Below, in pieces: positions 32,916 to 46,192 of a stretch of 64,000 nucleotides of DNA. The stretch is from the NCBI GenBank assembly GCA_032622095.1, contig CP136064.1:137409954-137473953 (forward strand). Reading direction: 5' to 3'. The notes beneath the pieces were generated by a model. It had not been told where the DNA came from, did not search any database, and saw only the letters and a list, made by a program, of their open reading frames with translations. Both the position numbers and the translations under genes were made by a program. The stretch comes from Siphonodentalium dalli (taxonomy: Eukaryota; Mollusca; Scaphopoda; Gadilida; Siphonodentaliidae). Position 1 is the first letter of the stretch, and every line of letters begins with the position of its first letter.

Positions 32916-34329
32916 CCGACTTCATTAGGGCTACCTCCTTCGATAAAGGTAAACCACAATGACGTGAATGTACCTGGTAACAGTCAGGTATGTCATGTAA
33001 CCGCGATCATACCGTCTTCAAGGTTTACCGATTATGAAAAAACTACGGTAACGGTATTGAAAATCTTACTGATTATAATCTGTATGCTGAAATACCGCTC
33101 AGCCCTAAAGTATAGGCCTTCCATTCACTAAATTCAAACTTCAATGTGCTTAAGTTACATATTCATGTAGCCTACTGAAGCTGCCGACAGTCGGACAGGT
33201 CATGTGGGGAAACTTGAAGCTACACTACAGTTCAGGTACCTATTTTCGAGGAAATTAAATTTTTAATTCATTACTATTTTGTTTACGAAATATAAACATT
33301 CAATGAAATTTGTTTGTCTTTTCTGCCTATATACGACCTTACCTGCTCTAATATAGAAATCATTTGGGCATTGGACATTTGGGTAAACTTATAGAATGTT
33401 GACGAGTAGTCCAAAATTGACTATACATTGAATGTAATGGATATCTTTATCTCGCAGATTTTCGACTAGCTGACCAGTGTTGTTGACAGAAACTGTTGTT
33501 GATTCTGTACTATGGGCGCTATTTCGCACGCGCCGCAATGCATTGCGAGAACTTGTATATAGATAATGCATTGCTTTGAGTTGTCCATGCCAAAATAGTG
33601 TTCCGAGATGAGAAATAAACTATTTATTCCCCGCGTCGATGACCACTATTTTGGCACACCAACGACAAGATATTTGTTATTTATTATATTATATCGAAAA
33701 TTGGTGTCAATTCTCACACTGTGCCCTGATTTTGTCACATATATATTATCACGAATTATGGAAATCGGTACCAGATGATTTTACAATTTACGGCAATCTT
33801 TCGACGATGGCAGGGGAGTATGTAACTATTTTATTACTTATTAGCTATAACTAACATCATCTCCATTGAATGTATTTATTTCTAGAAATTCGTTGTTGAC
33901 AAAGAAATTTCCGGAAAATTTTTAAAAGCTGATTTGTTTATCTTTGATGAAATCGGAAAAAGAAATTATACCACTCATTCACAAATGAGGTATGTACGCC
34001 TGCCAAGTTAACAAACGAACAACGTGTGTAAAAACATTGGATAGCTATGATCGGACACTTGTAAGATAATTAAAATTCATCTATAAATCTGATGATATGC
34101 GATTTGCAACAAGTAACATTCATTTTAGTTACATATCGGCAGTGTGTTCAAATGTCATTCCGATTGTACGAAATGATTGTTTTATTATAAATAGAAAAAT
34201 AATAGTATGTGAGTAAACCAGCTACTGGGATACTAACGAAACTATTATAGCAGTGTGCAACCAATCATAATTCGAGAAAGTCACGTGAGTATATCTCGAA
34301 TATATAGATATGTCATTCATGTTTTGCAG
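32916..34329. other. Spacer, probably SLC6 intron
   Basis: No repeat structure is evident. The stretch 33886-33989 is exon-like (acceptor TTTATTTCTAG, donor GTATGT, open frame) but its translation does not match SLC6 sequence, so it is not called. Confidence 0.4.
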
Positions 34330-34458
34330 TTCGGAGGCCTGGAAGCGGTAATCACTGGGATATGTGACGCATATCCGAAACTATTGAAATATCGAGAACT
34401 AGTCGTTGCTGTCCTCGTCATTCTTTGTTTCCTGTGTTCCCTGCCTTCTGCTACATAT
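34330..34458 (+). CDS. SLC6-family transporter exon (end of TM8 to TM9)
   Basis: The exon has 43 codons in phase 0, between acceptor GTTTTGCAG and donor GTGAGTAT. It encodes FGGLEAVITGICDAYP, then KLLKYRELVVAVLVILCF and LCSLPSATY. FGG(M/L)EAVITG..DE(Y/F)P followed by a charged RE loop and a hydrophobic segment is the TM8-IL4-TM9 signature of SLC6 transporters, plasma-membrane Na+/Cl--coupled carriers of neurotransmitters and amino acids. The next exon, 36844-36943, continues it without gap. The family is clear; the substrate is not, although GFQPGWYWKVCW in the third exon is closest to what I recall of glycine-transporter-like members. The preceding exon, expected to end in LG(L/I)DSQ, was not found in the window. 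Confidence 0.85.
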
Positions 34459-36843
34459 GTGAGTATCTAGATTCGGATGTATAAATTTCAGCCATCACAT
34501 AGACATAAAAGCAAAACACTTTCACAACAAAATATCTCTAGAAGTTCTTAATGAAATTATTCGTGGATGCACATAATACCCTGTTGAGTAACGATTTTAT
34601 ACTGGAGGTGAAAGGGAGCAGGTAAATAGCTACATGACGGAACGGAATCACTGACTGCACTTTCATCAGATACGCGAGCACACTGGTTACGAATGTCCAA
34701 CGTTTAACACTAAAGGGCTAAATTTACTGATAGGGCAATGTAGCTAAAACGATTCCTATAAAGTTATCGCTCAATTATTCTTTCGTTGTGTTTTGAAAGT
34801 ACACTATAAATATCATGCAATTCGAATTTTAGTTCCACATCTGAGTTTATGTTATTTTTTGTGTGTTATACATCACAATAAATTGTCAGTCAAATTCATA
34901 TTTGAGCATCGTTGGAACTCACTCAAAGAATCAAACACTGCACGACGACGAATTTTGGCAGGCTGTTACACGACATAACATGTAGCTAATTGTAATATCT
35001 CTTTCAAACACCAACTGACACTTGACACTACTTACCTATAGGGTTGAAACATTTATTTTATAGATGTATATGTGTATTGCGTTAAAATTCATTTATTCAT
35101 TATACTGTGCTATCATCATTTATACACGAATAAGGCTCTCACTAGCGCCTTTATGCTAATAAATATATATATCTACCCACTCTCTGCAGGAAGAAGTAAC
35201 ATACTTGTTGTTCTCTTGGAGATGTAGCTGATATGGGTGTCCCATATAATGCATAATGCATTATTGTTTTTCACCACAGACCTAAACGTAATCATAAGAA
35301 TTTCTGTGAATCAACACATGCTAATAGTCGTCTGACAAGTCCCAGCGTTCATACTCGGATGCATATGTTGCTTTCAGCCTAAAGTGTGGAAATTGTCTGG
35401 GATAATCACATGGTTTAGTGGTTTCCTTCCATTATTTTTTACAATTCTGTTAGGCCTATTTCGGCACGTTCGTAGTTATGGGTAAGCACAACACATGTTT
35501 TCAATTCATAATTGCATATTGAGCCAGACGTAATGGTGTCAAATGGAGTCCCTTCGGCGATACTACCTGTGTGTGCTATTAATCGAACTGTGAATTATCG
35601 ATTAAAATGCGTGACTTATTTTGGGCCTGTTGGTGTATTAAATATAGCGATGTGCGCCATATTTGGGTTCCGAATAGGAGCAGCTGCGATGGCTGAGTCA
35701 ATTCCTCCCTCAGCCAACACTAGTGGGGGACCACTCAGCAATATGCCGTATACGGCAGGGTGCGTACCGGTCTTGTTGGAACTCGAAACCTCCTTAGCAG
35801 GTCGATGTCAAACGAATCAGAGTGGACTATATTATCGAAACCGAAAGAACATTCCGAGAAGGGAATCAGTTTTCTCGGAATTCGAAACATTCTTAGCAGG
35901 TCGAGGTCAAACTGGCGAGATTGGCTTACGATCATATAAACTGCGGTGCTATCTTGCCATTTTAAGAAATCTGATGTCATCGGCACCTATCCCATGACAC
36001 TCCGCGGGTCAATTGGCACCTGTGTACAAATGTTCAACTCCGATGGTACAAGAGTGCAAATATAATGTATGTGGACCTAAAACTTTAATCTGAATTTATA
36101 TACTCACCAAATTCTTGTTCGTGTGTAGTCTCGTTGATAAAACGTAACCATGTTTGACGGAACAAAGTGAGTTAATAAATCTCGACTTACACGAATAATA
36201 ATCATTCCTATTAGGAGCATGTGACTGTACATGCACAGACAACATATGTAGTTATTGTCGGATAACTACAGTATTATCCACATATTAATTATCCCGTCTC
36301 TTTGACTGAAACCCCCGCGATTTATAATTTTATTGTACCAAGTTGTTTTTCAATCTCAGAACCTTTGTTTCGAATTTTAAACCATTGACATACAAAACGT
36401 TCCTGGCAACTTTGATGGGGTAAGTATACTCTTTTTCTAATACCACACATTTTTATATGAAAGCAACATCATACTGGTAGGATGCCAGGCTTCGTGTTCT
36501 GTTCTTGGTGGGATCTAACTTTGAATTCCAGTCTGCAACTCCGTGGGTTGAGCATAATTACAACTCTGGAAGATTGCATTTATACAATTCTGAGTGAGAC
36601 TTGCCCACATGGCACCACAAAGTGTTCGCTCTGTAGAACAATCAAACACCCCTGCAACTATGTTTTCAATTGAGACTACTTGGGTCTAAATTCTATCAAA
36701 TAGGAACATATTCAACACGTTGTAAATAATACATTTCAACACATAAATTACTTTTGAAAATTTGAATACGAGATTAATAAAATTTAAGTGTGATGAAAGG
36801 GTTTTGAGTGAGGGGTCCCTATTGTTCTGTTCAATAATTGTAG
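34459..36843 (+). other. SLC6 intron, 2385 bp
   Basis: Bounded by GTGAGTAT and AATAATTGTAG. It contains a 161-codon open frame (35512-35997) and exon-like segments at 35380-35478 and 36360-36419 that do not fit the order of the protein. Confidence 0.7.
35512..35997 (+). other. 161-codon open frame of unknown nature in the intron
   Basis: The frame contains a short hydrophobic stretch and a ~99-bp internal duplication (TCGAAAC-CTTAGCAGGTCGA-GTCAAAC at about 35782 and 35881). No family is recognised. It lies inside the SLC6 intron on the same strand and is probably not a gene. Confidence 0.25.
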
Positions 36844-36943
36844 GGCGGTCAATATGTGATGAATCTGTTAGATCTGCATGCTGCACCGAAGTCACTGTTA
36901 TTTATCTGCTTCTGTGAGGTGATCGCTGTCAACTGGTTTTATG
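36844..36943 (+). CDS. SLC6-family transporter exon (TM9 end to TM10)
   Basis: The exon has 33 codons plus one base, starting in phase 0 after acceptor AATTGTAG and ending before donor GTTAGTAT with the first base of a Gly codon. It encodes GGQYVMNLLDLHAAPKSLL and FICFCEVIAVNWFY. GG.YV..L.D..A followed by F(F)E.IAV.W.YG is the TM9-EL5-TM10 signature of SLC6 proteins. The conserved TM10 glutamate is present. The split glycine codon is completed by GA at the start of 56103-56203, so phase and sequence agree across a 19-kb intron. Confidence 0.88.
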
Positions 36944-37266
36944 GTTAGTATAATACGTTAATACATTATATTATATTATTTCACACAGAGATGATCTTTA
37001 TTAACAAAGTAGAGGGACTGACATATATGACAATGTATTTTAATGTAATAGCACGAGAACTAATCATCGATTTTAACGGTATAAAACATTGTCATCATAT
37101 ATATGTCAGATAGTGATATTACCTCAAATGTAGTTATGTAGATGCGTATTTTTTAAGTTTCGATATTATATTCATAATATTTCCGAATATATGAGAATAA
37201 TTCTTTCTAAAATAACTCATGGGTGATCTGATGCATGGATATTTTTTTTTCTTGTGTTAATACAAT

Positions 37267-37572
37267 GGTTGATTTGATTGATTGATCGGGGTTTTCAGCA
37301 ACTGAGGCCATATCACATTGCCAGTTTTAGTGGTACATTCATGGAGGAAATCCACACACTTACGGCTAAGGTAATAGTGATTTCAATGGCTGATAAGCTC
37401 GTTGATCGTGTGCCGCAAACCACCGACAATCGGCGAGTAGGTGGCAATTCCACCAGATAACGATTTTGAGTTACAATGTTGTTGAGTTACATGTTGATTT
37501 GAACCCTCATTGCCAACGCTGGATGACAAGATGGCTTGTAGTACCCATAACCGACTGAGCCACATAGCCCCA
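37267..37572 (-). mobile_element. tRNA-derived SINE
   Basis: On the minus strand the element starts near 37572 with GGGGCTATGTGGCTCAGTCGG, which contains a Pol III A box (TGGCTCAGTCGG, 37551-37562). About 50 bp on is a B box (GGTTCAAATCA, 37495-37505), the spacing of a tRNA. A body of about 200 bp follows, ending in a GATCAATCAATCAAATCAA tail (37267-37285), as in SINEs that share a LINE tail. The tRNA part is degenerate and no cloverleaf is kept, so it is not a tRNA gene. No target duplication was found by eye. Confidence 0.65.
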
Positions 37573-38092
37573 CCCCTCCCCGTGTTATTACTATGGCAAA
37601 TGTGGTACCGCATCACGTTCGACTAGTGCGAGTATGCCAGTTTGTATGCTACCGCCGTTAGTTTATTTTAATGATGACAAATATGAAAACGTTTTTTCTG
37701 AAATACAAACTCATTTCTTCGCTATCAAGCATGCTTTTTAGGGACATGTTTTATTGCTCCCGGCTTGAGCAGACTGCATATGGAATTGGCTTAAACGTAT
37801 GTGACCGCTTACTTCTTCGAGTAATGTAATTGGGGTAATATATAATATAATATCATATAACTAATAATTTAACTGAAAAGTTCACAAATGAAACTCTCTT
37901 GAAAACAGCAAGACAATGACCATTAACTATTTGGCAGTTATCTTGTTTTGTGAAATAATTAATTTTTTCAGCCTGTCTTGTTACACAGAGAACCACATTT
38001 ATTGAGATCCATTTTTATCTTAAATGTATCTTAAAGCTAATAGTGTTCCAAAAATACACATACTAATATTAGGTTTTGAATTGTTACCGATA

Positions 38093-38410
38093 TCGAGATA
38101 GGTCGATAAATACTTGAACTACCTTTCTACGAGCATAATATGTCACAGAAAGGGGCATTGATGTCATAAAACATACAAGGATGAACACGATGTTTGGGTC
38201 CTAAGAAACGGCCATTTGCACGGCGTGGTACAGAAATGACCGCTCAGTGTTGGTCTATTCCTGGTATGGTACAAATAAAGAGCGTTATTCCATTATTTGC
38301 ACAAAAATGAAAACAGCTGGAAAATGGCTGCAAAATCAACCAGGAAGTAGTTTTCAGAGAACATGAAGCTGGTATATATCAATATTTCGCGTATATATCA
38401 ACCATCATTA
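38093..38410 (+). repeat. Dispersed repeat, copy 1
   Basis: Shares AGGTCGATAAATAC, GAACACGATGTTTGGGTCC, AATAAAGAGCGT, GCTGGAAAATGGC and TATCA(A/C)TATTTCG(C/T)GTAT in the same order with 60108-60380. This is probably an old non-autonomous element of about 300 bp. Confidence 0.65.
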
Positions 38411-38419
38411 TAGCTCCTT

Positions 38420-41015
38420 CCAAATTACGTAGCCAAAATTTGGAAGCTCGAATAAGGTATGTCCGCTTAACTGTTCATATTGTATATGCAGTGTAGATGA
38501 TCGATGCTATGTGAACGGACTACTCTCCATTCAAACCCGACCCCAGGTATGGTGTCCTAAATATAGTAACTGGATTTTCAAGCTTCCGCGATGGCTGTGT
38601 TATGATAAACAGTATTGAACAGATTTATTGTGACCCACAACGTATATATACATTGCACATATTATTATTGACATAGATAGTTGTGTGGGCACAGATGATC
38701 GGAACACAAATTGCGGAACTTATCAGAGCCCCTCTCATATGGCATTCGTAATATGTATTATCGGGTCGTGATTGGAGGAGAAATCACCGATTCCTGAGAA
38801 AGCGATATCACATAGGACCAGTTGAAGGAGCAACACACGAACATATGGACCAACGCCCGATAAACAATGCCCAACCGCTTGTTGAGTCCGTTGTTTACAA
38901 CCAGTCGCCTGACTCAGAAGTACCGTTTAACGCATCAGATTCAAACTTTCGCTTCCTTTCCGCGACGAGGCCGTCGGGACAGACGACACACAAAGCGCCT
39001 TATCAAAGAGGTGTAAATTGTTTCGATTTCGTGAATCGATAAAACGACAGGGAATGGTGATGTTGGACTTTTATTTAGACTACACACTGTTTCTTACGTC
39101 CAAGGAAGGACCCCATTTATGGAAACCAATTATTATTTAGTTCCGAGATAAATCTATTTCATTGTTCCTTAATTGTGTGATCGATAATATCTATCTTGAT
39201 CCCAAATAGAACAGTCTCAAGAACGGCAAAAGAGAGATATGGTTTGGGAAAATTCTCCATCGCGTCTACTTTGAAAAATCTGACTGAATCTCAGTGAAGG
39301 ATTTCGAATTGCTCGGTATTGACTTGTATCGTTAATCCAGTCAATACAGCCTTCCATAATATTTTATTGCTGTTAATGTAATTTCATATGCAGGCTGCAA
39401 AACTGACACACCCATATTTAAACATTTCTAATACAATTATCATTCTGCTTTTTTCACTTTCATTGATCTAGTCATATTTCAACAAGCATTACCATGTCAG
39501 TTCCATCCGTTTGTTTATGTGTATTTGTGCCATGTGATCTGTTGAGAACATTTCATTATAGTCTCAGACAGACTCACTTAAGTTTTGAGCCCCATCTCAT
39601 TTCTAGATATTCAGTGTTATTGCCTATATTTGACATGAAATAAAATCCAAATGTATAAATATATTTACCGATAGGATACAGAACAGCTGTATCACAACAG
39701 TGTCAGCCCAGTGACAGATGGTCTCATTCAGACAACCACTTTCCTTCATTATTTACCCTGAGCGCAAAAACTTTTAATAAGTAGTAGATGATGTAATATC
39801 TTGTATGTAATTTGTATACATTAGCCAATGTAATGTGTCTGGGCATTTCTAAATTTAAGGGCACCTTTGACATTTGGAAAAAATTCCACCATAATGAATT
39901 ATTTCTGTCACTTAGCCACTTTCACTATAAATATATCTTACACTCTTTCAACACCAAATCTACATCAAACTTGAAACACTTACATGGTGGGGAATCACTG
40001 GTTTCGAGTTAATGAGTATCACATATTCAAAATGGCTGAGGCAATCGCAACAAGACCAGAAATGACGAAAAAGGTCATGAACTAAAATAATGATATATTA
40101 TAGTAATTTCGCAGCTACGAGCATATGCTATACTATTTTTGAACCAAACTCAATTCTTGCTCTAACATTCTGACCAAAGTTGTCAGGTGAAGGATACTCG
40201 TAGATGTATGGACTTGTGTATTCCACTAACATCTGACTGCAAACTTTGGTCATGTTATAGGAAATTACTGAGTATTTACGAACAGATAAGGTATCAACTT
40301 GTTTTAAAATAAACTGGCATATCCTCGTAACAGTCAAAACCCTATATTTTGTGTCAGTTTGTCATATAGTATGTTTTTATACCTTTGCACATTTTTAATC
40401 CATGGTACTAACCAACCTCGAAACCACGTGATTCCCCATCGTGACTTAGGTGTACCTCAAACTAACTTCTGTACCATAATTCTACATGTTCATCCATCCT
40501 GTCTCTAATAAATATTTTGGCAAATTACTTACTCATCCTGACCTGACACATAGGTATCATATAACTATTTACCTCCTTTTTATATTACTGTATTAAATAT
40601 GATCACCCATGTGCTGCTGTGATATTGTTCTACATTTAGCGTGATACAAATGTAGCTACAAATGTGATCATATATATTTTATGTTAACTTTTTGTTAACT
40701 TTCCACTGTTTACATATGTACAAATATATTGTTAAAGTTTATAAATTTATATAATAATAAACCTTTCAAACATATATGTAATTTCCCCTATGAACAATTC
40801 ATTGTCTAGATAGCATGTGCATGTTCTACATGTTTCTTAAATGCACCGATGCCTTCGCCAAGAACATTACTGTTTAGAGTTTTGATATCCATTGAATCAG
40901 TCATAAACTAACATAATATGAAAATAAAGCGATAAGGTTTTGTTGTACTCTTCACATCTGAATCTTATTGTCAACTTTGTACACTTCGCTATGTCTACAC
41001 CAGCCAAAATAATTT
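38420..41015. other. Intronic spacer
   Basis: No tandem or mobile element recognised. A 65-codon open frame with coding-like composition (38845-39042; preceded by further open codons) shows no domain and is left uncalled. Confidence 0.4.
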
Positions 41016-41019
41016 ACAG

Positions 41020-42040
41020 AAACTGGCTTCTGTTTACCTCACATAGCGTACAGACATCACAATAAGATACCATTTACACATTATTTCTAATTGGTATAAA
41101 AACACACAATGTGCCCCTATATCTATTTCTTTTCTGCTTGTGGCGTTCTTAAAGTCGTACTGTACACTAAATCCCGCTATTATGTGAAGCTCTCCTGTAA
41201 TAATAAACACAGTATATACAACAAATGAATGCATTTCAGCCATGTATGGGACAAAATACACTCATGTGCTCTATGCATGACTAAGAACATGTCAATTATA
41301 ACGAAATTTAATTTACCGATATCACTCTAGAAATAAATTAATTTCCAATATAACTACCATGATGTTTGCGTCATTTATAGAGCGCAGTTGTGTATTTTTC
41401 ACTAATTCACGGCTCAATTTCATCCATTTTTTAAATATATTCTGTTCAATATAATAGGACATGGTCCGATAAACGGCCGAATCTACTGTACAGTACCTGT
41501 TCAACAGCTGTAACCATTTGAACAACATATACATGCCACGATGGCCATCCGTGCCTTAACTCTTCTTAAAGGCACGGGTGGCGTATGTTGCAGAAATATT
41601 CATATTTGTTCAAATCGCCATTACTAGGAGGAATATTAAAATATATATAGTTCTGTTCATATGCCAAACATAATCAGTGCGTAAATAGTATATTGTCGTC
41701 AAGACGTACGATGGTGTACGTAAACAAGAACCTGCTCGTGTTACAGAAGTTTTGCTTCTGTTTACGTAACAAAGCGCAATTATATTGGTTAATCACACCC
41801 ACATGATATAAACGCTCTTGATTATTGCTATATCAGGAAAACGGTAAAATATAACGCTCGTTATGTTTATCATATCCGGATCTAAACAAAAGCCAGGTTC
41901 TGTAACGTTTTTTGCTTTTGTTTACATAACAAAGGAAAAACATTTGACAATAACATACTGTTTATGCCATATTTCTGATTGGTATAAGAACAGGGTATGT
42001 CTACATTTTACTATTCTTTCTGTTTATGGCGGTTTTTGAC
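41020..42040. repeat. Three diverged copies of a ~130-bp repeat
   Basis: ACAGAA-TGCTTCTGTTTAC and TCTAATTGGTATAA(A/G)AACA-like segments occur at about 41020-41150, 41735-41800 and 41900-42035. The first and third also share TTTCTG(C/T)TT(A/G)TGGCG. Confidence 0.4.
41545..41581. repeat. Short hairpin
   Basis: CCATCCGTGCCTTAA faces TTAAAGGCACGGGTGG with a 6-base loop. The stem has one bulge and one G-T pair. Function unknown. Confidence 0.5.
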
Positions 42041-42284
42041 GGAGGTGAATATTTTAGCAGCTTACCCACCGGTAACTCCGCCCGTATCTTTAAGGGGAGC
42101 TTCCTAAAGTTTAGTGAAAACAATGTGCCGATGTGTTCTCTTACCGGTCGGTATATGTGCATATCATATCGGGATAATACAATATTTGCCAACATATCTC
42201 CTTGCGAGCCAATATATTCTCTCGTTTGTGCGAATTACCATAAGGGACACTCGCATACATACATACATACATGTAGATAGATAG

Positions 42285-45200
42285 ATTTATTTCTTATACC
42301 ATACATCAATGGTTGAAAGAAAACATGTTTACATATGTATACATAATATCAGAGGCAGTGTTGGGCGAATAAGGAATATATCAATTCAATACAAATATAA
42401 TGTTCTGGCTGTAATCTATCAGGGGCAGGGTAAACCAGTCACTGGATAAGACCAACGAGAACCCCCACACCATACCAACCCAATGCACAGCCGTGGGGAT
42501 GCATAGTATGCGGCCTCTTCCTGACCTCATCAAGTAACTAGTCGACCCTCCATAATCTTGACAAATTTACAGTCTCCTAGCTATCGATGGTTTTCTCGCG
42601 GAGAACAAGATTCTTAGTTTCATTGGACTTGGGTAATTCCAATATGACTTGTGCAACAGCATTTTTCGCTCTGTTGATAATGATTGACAGTAAAACATAT
42701 AGTGAATTTCGTTACCGATTTGGCCGTTGTTACATAGTGTACATATTCGATCATCACGGGGTGTACTATGCCACCTACCCTTTTCTATTGGTAATGAGTG
42801 GTTGCTTGTTCTGAATCGAGCTAGGGTAATTTTTATGTCATCACGAAACTCGGAGATGTAATATTCCTGACCAAATTCCGGTTTTAATATCCTGTATATT
42901 TCTCCTCGACTGGAGCGTTTACACGATTCATGCCATTGTTGAATATATTGATCAGTCAGTTTCTGTTTCACCAGCGATATGGTTATATTTAAATCTATGG
43001 CGGGATTCTGTCCGATCCACATATATGATAACCCACAATCATTTAAAATACTCTTCACTTTTCTCACACAAGGTGTGTAAAATCCATCAGTTTCGGATAT
43101 CATGAGGGCAGTTTGATATAGTTTTTGGGCGAGAGAATTAACTGATCCGTTCAAAAGCTTGATCCAATAGCTAATTATCCTCACCTTAATGGTGACATCG
43201 AGGGAGTATCGTCCCAGTTCACCGTATACCATGAAGCTGGGAGTGGTGGATCTCAAGTGTAGCAACATTTTACAAAATTTCAAATGCATCCTTTCTATGA
43301 TGGAGTTGTCTCCCACTCCCCATATTTCTGAACCATAAATAAGAATGGGTAAAACCATAGTGTCAAATAATCGCAAATGCGCATTGATCGATAGTTTGTG
43401 TACACGTCCGATTCTGAAGACTTCATACATTGAATGAGTAGCTTTTCTAACTGCAGCGCGTTTAGCTTCTGTAAATGACCCATTTCTGGAAAGAGGTATA
43501 CCTAAATAGTTGAATGAGCAGTCACTTCTAGATTAATATTATTGAATGAAAAGCCAAGATGTTTGGGTTGTCGCCCCCGTGAGAAGTAAACTACCTTGGT
43601 TTTCGGGATGTTAACCTTTAGTTTCCATATATGGCAGTAGTCTTCAAAACAGTTCAACTGGTACTGCAGATCTTTTTTTGATTCGGCGAATAAAACGGTA
43701 TCGTCAGCGTAAAAAAGGACACACAATTTCAGATAACAGTCTAGTATTCTCTCCATTTCATTAGAAACTGTTCGCATTCCCTCCACGTCTGCACTGGCCA
43801 AAAAATCGCTCAGGTCATTTATGTACAAGGAAAAAAGAAAAGGGGAGACATTATCACCCTGTTTTAAACCAACTGCAGAAGGGAACGGCTCTGACTCTTG
43901 GCCATTTGCTAATACTTTCGACTTAAAATTGTCATACATATTCACAATTACGCGATATAATTTACCAGTGATTTGGTTTAATCTGAGTTTATACCACATA
44001 CCTTCTCTCCAAACTCTATCAAAAGCTGTCTCGAAATCTATGAATGCACAGAACATCTTCTTTTTCTTATATCTAGCAATTTCAAGTAAAGAATTAATTA
44101 TAAAAATGTTGTCAATGGTCGAGTGCTTCCTGACTGATTTTCGTGAATTACATTGAACGTATGAGAAAATTGTGTGAGTCTCGTATTCAAAATTGACGTA
44201 AATAGTTTCCCCAAACAACTCAGTAATGTTATACCCCTATAATTGCCTGGTTCCTGCTTGCTTCCTTTCTTTTTATATATTGGGATAATAGAACCCACAA
44301 GCCATGAATCCGGAATACACCCTATATCGAGCACGTAGTTAAAGAGTTTTATCAGTAACGGCATGAGTTTTCCCGCTGAAGCTTTTATGTATTCGTTGCG
44401 GATTCCGTCATCGGATGATGCCTTGTCGGACTTTAAATGGCTTATACAAGTGGCGATTTCACCCTCAGTAATGGGTGTGTTAAGTAAATCCGATCTGTCC
44501 GAGATTGTAGCCGTGGGAGTATCGGTCGGTACCCCATTATCATGGTCGAATGATATATCTGGATCATTGGAATCGTGTGGTGTATTTAGCTGCTTAAAAT
44601 GTCTACCGAACTCATCAATATTCACGCCAATATCTCTCGCAGTGTCGCCCCTTTACTGATTTCCAAAAAGCTTTCGGGTCGTGTTTATAGAGATGTTCCA
44701 TCTTAATCTGCATTTCATTTTCGTATATTTTAATTGATTTATTCAGGCACTTTTTATATTCTTTCTCGCTCTGGCGGAGTTCTGTTCTGTTACTGTAACT
44801 GTGGCCATTAAGGTAGATTCTTAGTTTTTTCTTGTAATTTTTCCGCATACTGTTGCATTCGGGGGTTAGCCAGGGTTTGTCGGTTTTTGTGTATGGTTTA
44901 TCATCGGTTTTCTTGGAATACTTATTTCGCCTACCGAAAGTGTTTAGGGCTGAACCAACTAAAATTTCTACAACTTTGTCCGTCAAGTTATTCACGTTTT
45001 CTTTCGGAGGATTTTCGGATTGTATGCTTTCATCAAACATTTGAATCGCTAAATCAATATTAGCATCATTTATATGTCCGATGTATTCCTTACAAAGAGA
45101 ATGGTCCCATATTGCGGGTTTCGGCGTTCCTGAATCTCTATTATCTACATTATATTTTTGGGGTTTTCGCTTCGATGTCAATGTAAATGTTAATGCACAG

Positions 45201-45300
45201 AGTGCGTCTGACCGTAATGAACTAAACTCGCTTACTACAAACGTTTTGAACGAACACAGACAGTCGGTGTTACAAATACTGATGAGTTTTTACATGTGAG
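42285..45300 (-). mobile_element. I/Jockey-superfamily LINE, endonuclease mostly lost
   Basis: From right to left on the minus strand: endonuclease remnants (about 45300-45180, ending DALCALTFTLT), a long basic linker (45181-44615), the first RT blocks (44625-44098, with SDDGIRNEYIKA and GNYRGITLLSCLGKLF), the RT core (44218-43502, with FIDFETAFDRVWREGMW, VGLKQGDNVSPFLFSLYIND and VLFYADDTVLFAES) and the thumb/C-terminal domain (43430-42567) ending in CTLCNNGQIGNEIHYMFYC. Catalytic aspartates are intact, but three frame changes (near 44620, 44150 and 43460) break the protein. The 3' end has AATAAATCTATCTATC followed by CATGTATG repeats. It lies antisense in the SLC6 intron. Confidence 0.85.
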
Positions 45301-45904
45301 TTTACCGATTTTCGCAACCCCGCCGAATCTGCCATTTACAATGAATAGATCAGATCTCCGACACATGTCTATGAGTAACCACCAATGAGTAGAAAAACCA
45401 ACTTGCGAAATTGTTATTCAACACTGATTTCATCTGGTCGAGCGACAATTTACATCCATTGTCTTATAGGATAGACCCACAATCAAAGTAAACTTCGTAG
45501 TTTTAAACTTATCATTAAGAAATATTGGCCGAGAAATTGAAACAATATGTGGTAAACTATATACATGTATGGCGAAGAAATAGTGCTAAAACCCTGGACG
45601 AATATTCAAAAAAAGATACACATGAATATTAACATAAGTTTCACTGTCATTGGTATACTGGTTTCGTTTTATTTTATTTTATTTTATCATGCATATCTAT
45701 GTTGAAGTGTGTGTCTTTCGTCACATATTTAGCATTACGCACAGTATTTCAGGATTGCACTTAATCGGATATATAATTTATAGATAAAACATAACCCAGC
45801 TATGTATGGGACATATGCATCGCATAATTAAGCGGTCTGATCACATCTCCATGATGCATAAGCGTTCATAAGTATGAGTTAAATAATTCCTCTTCATATT
45901 CAGT
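45301..45904. other. Intronic spacer
   Basis: No feature recognised apart from a short TTTTATTTTATTTTATT run near 45666. Confidence 0.45.
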
Positions 45905-45908
45905 TTAG

Positions 45909-46022
45909 TGGTATGTATATATATATGTATGTATATGTATGTATGTGTATATGTGTGTATGTGTATGTATGTTTATGTATATATATATGTATGTGTATGT
46001 ATGTATATATATACATATATAA
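45909..46022. repeat. TATG/TATA microsatellite
   Basis: About 110 bp of alternating TATG, TATA and TGTG words. The frame across it encodes only Tyr/Ile/His/Thr repeats. Confidence 0.85.
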
Positions 46023-46192
46023 CGGGTGATAACTGAATGACCATGTACAGTATATCGTATTGCACGGTGCCCCAATATGGTATTAACATTTATATTTCCT
46101 TCTGTTGTATTGCGGTACATGTTTGTATTCATTCGTCATACGGTCAATACTCAAGGAGAGGATCGGTTGGTATCTCCAATACACACCACGCT

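Noticed and set aside
33886-33989. Exon-like segment with TTTATTTCTAG acceptor and GTATGT donor upstream of the SLC6 exons
   Set aside because: Its translation (KFVVDKEISGKF and onward) does not resemble any part of SLC6 and no partner exon is seen.
37495-37562. tRNA gene
   Set aside because: A and B boxes are present, but the acceptor stem and anticodon arm do not form and a SINE body and tail follow.
38753-39042. Open frame with coding-like composition, a possible SLC6 C-terminal exon
   Set aside because: It lies before the TM10-11 exon at 56103 on the same strand, so it cannot be the C-terminus of this gene; no other family recognised.
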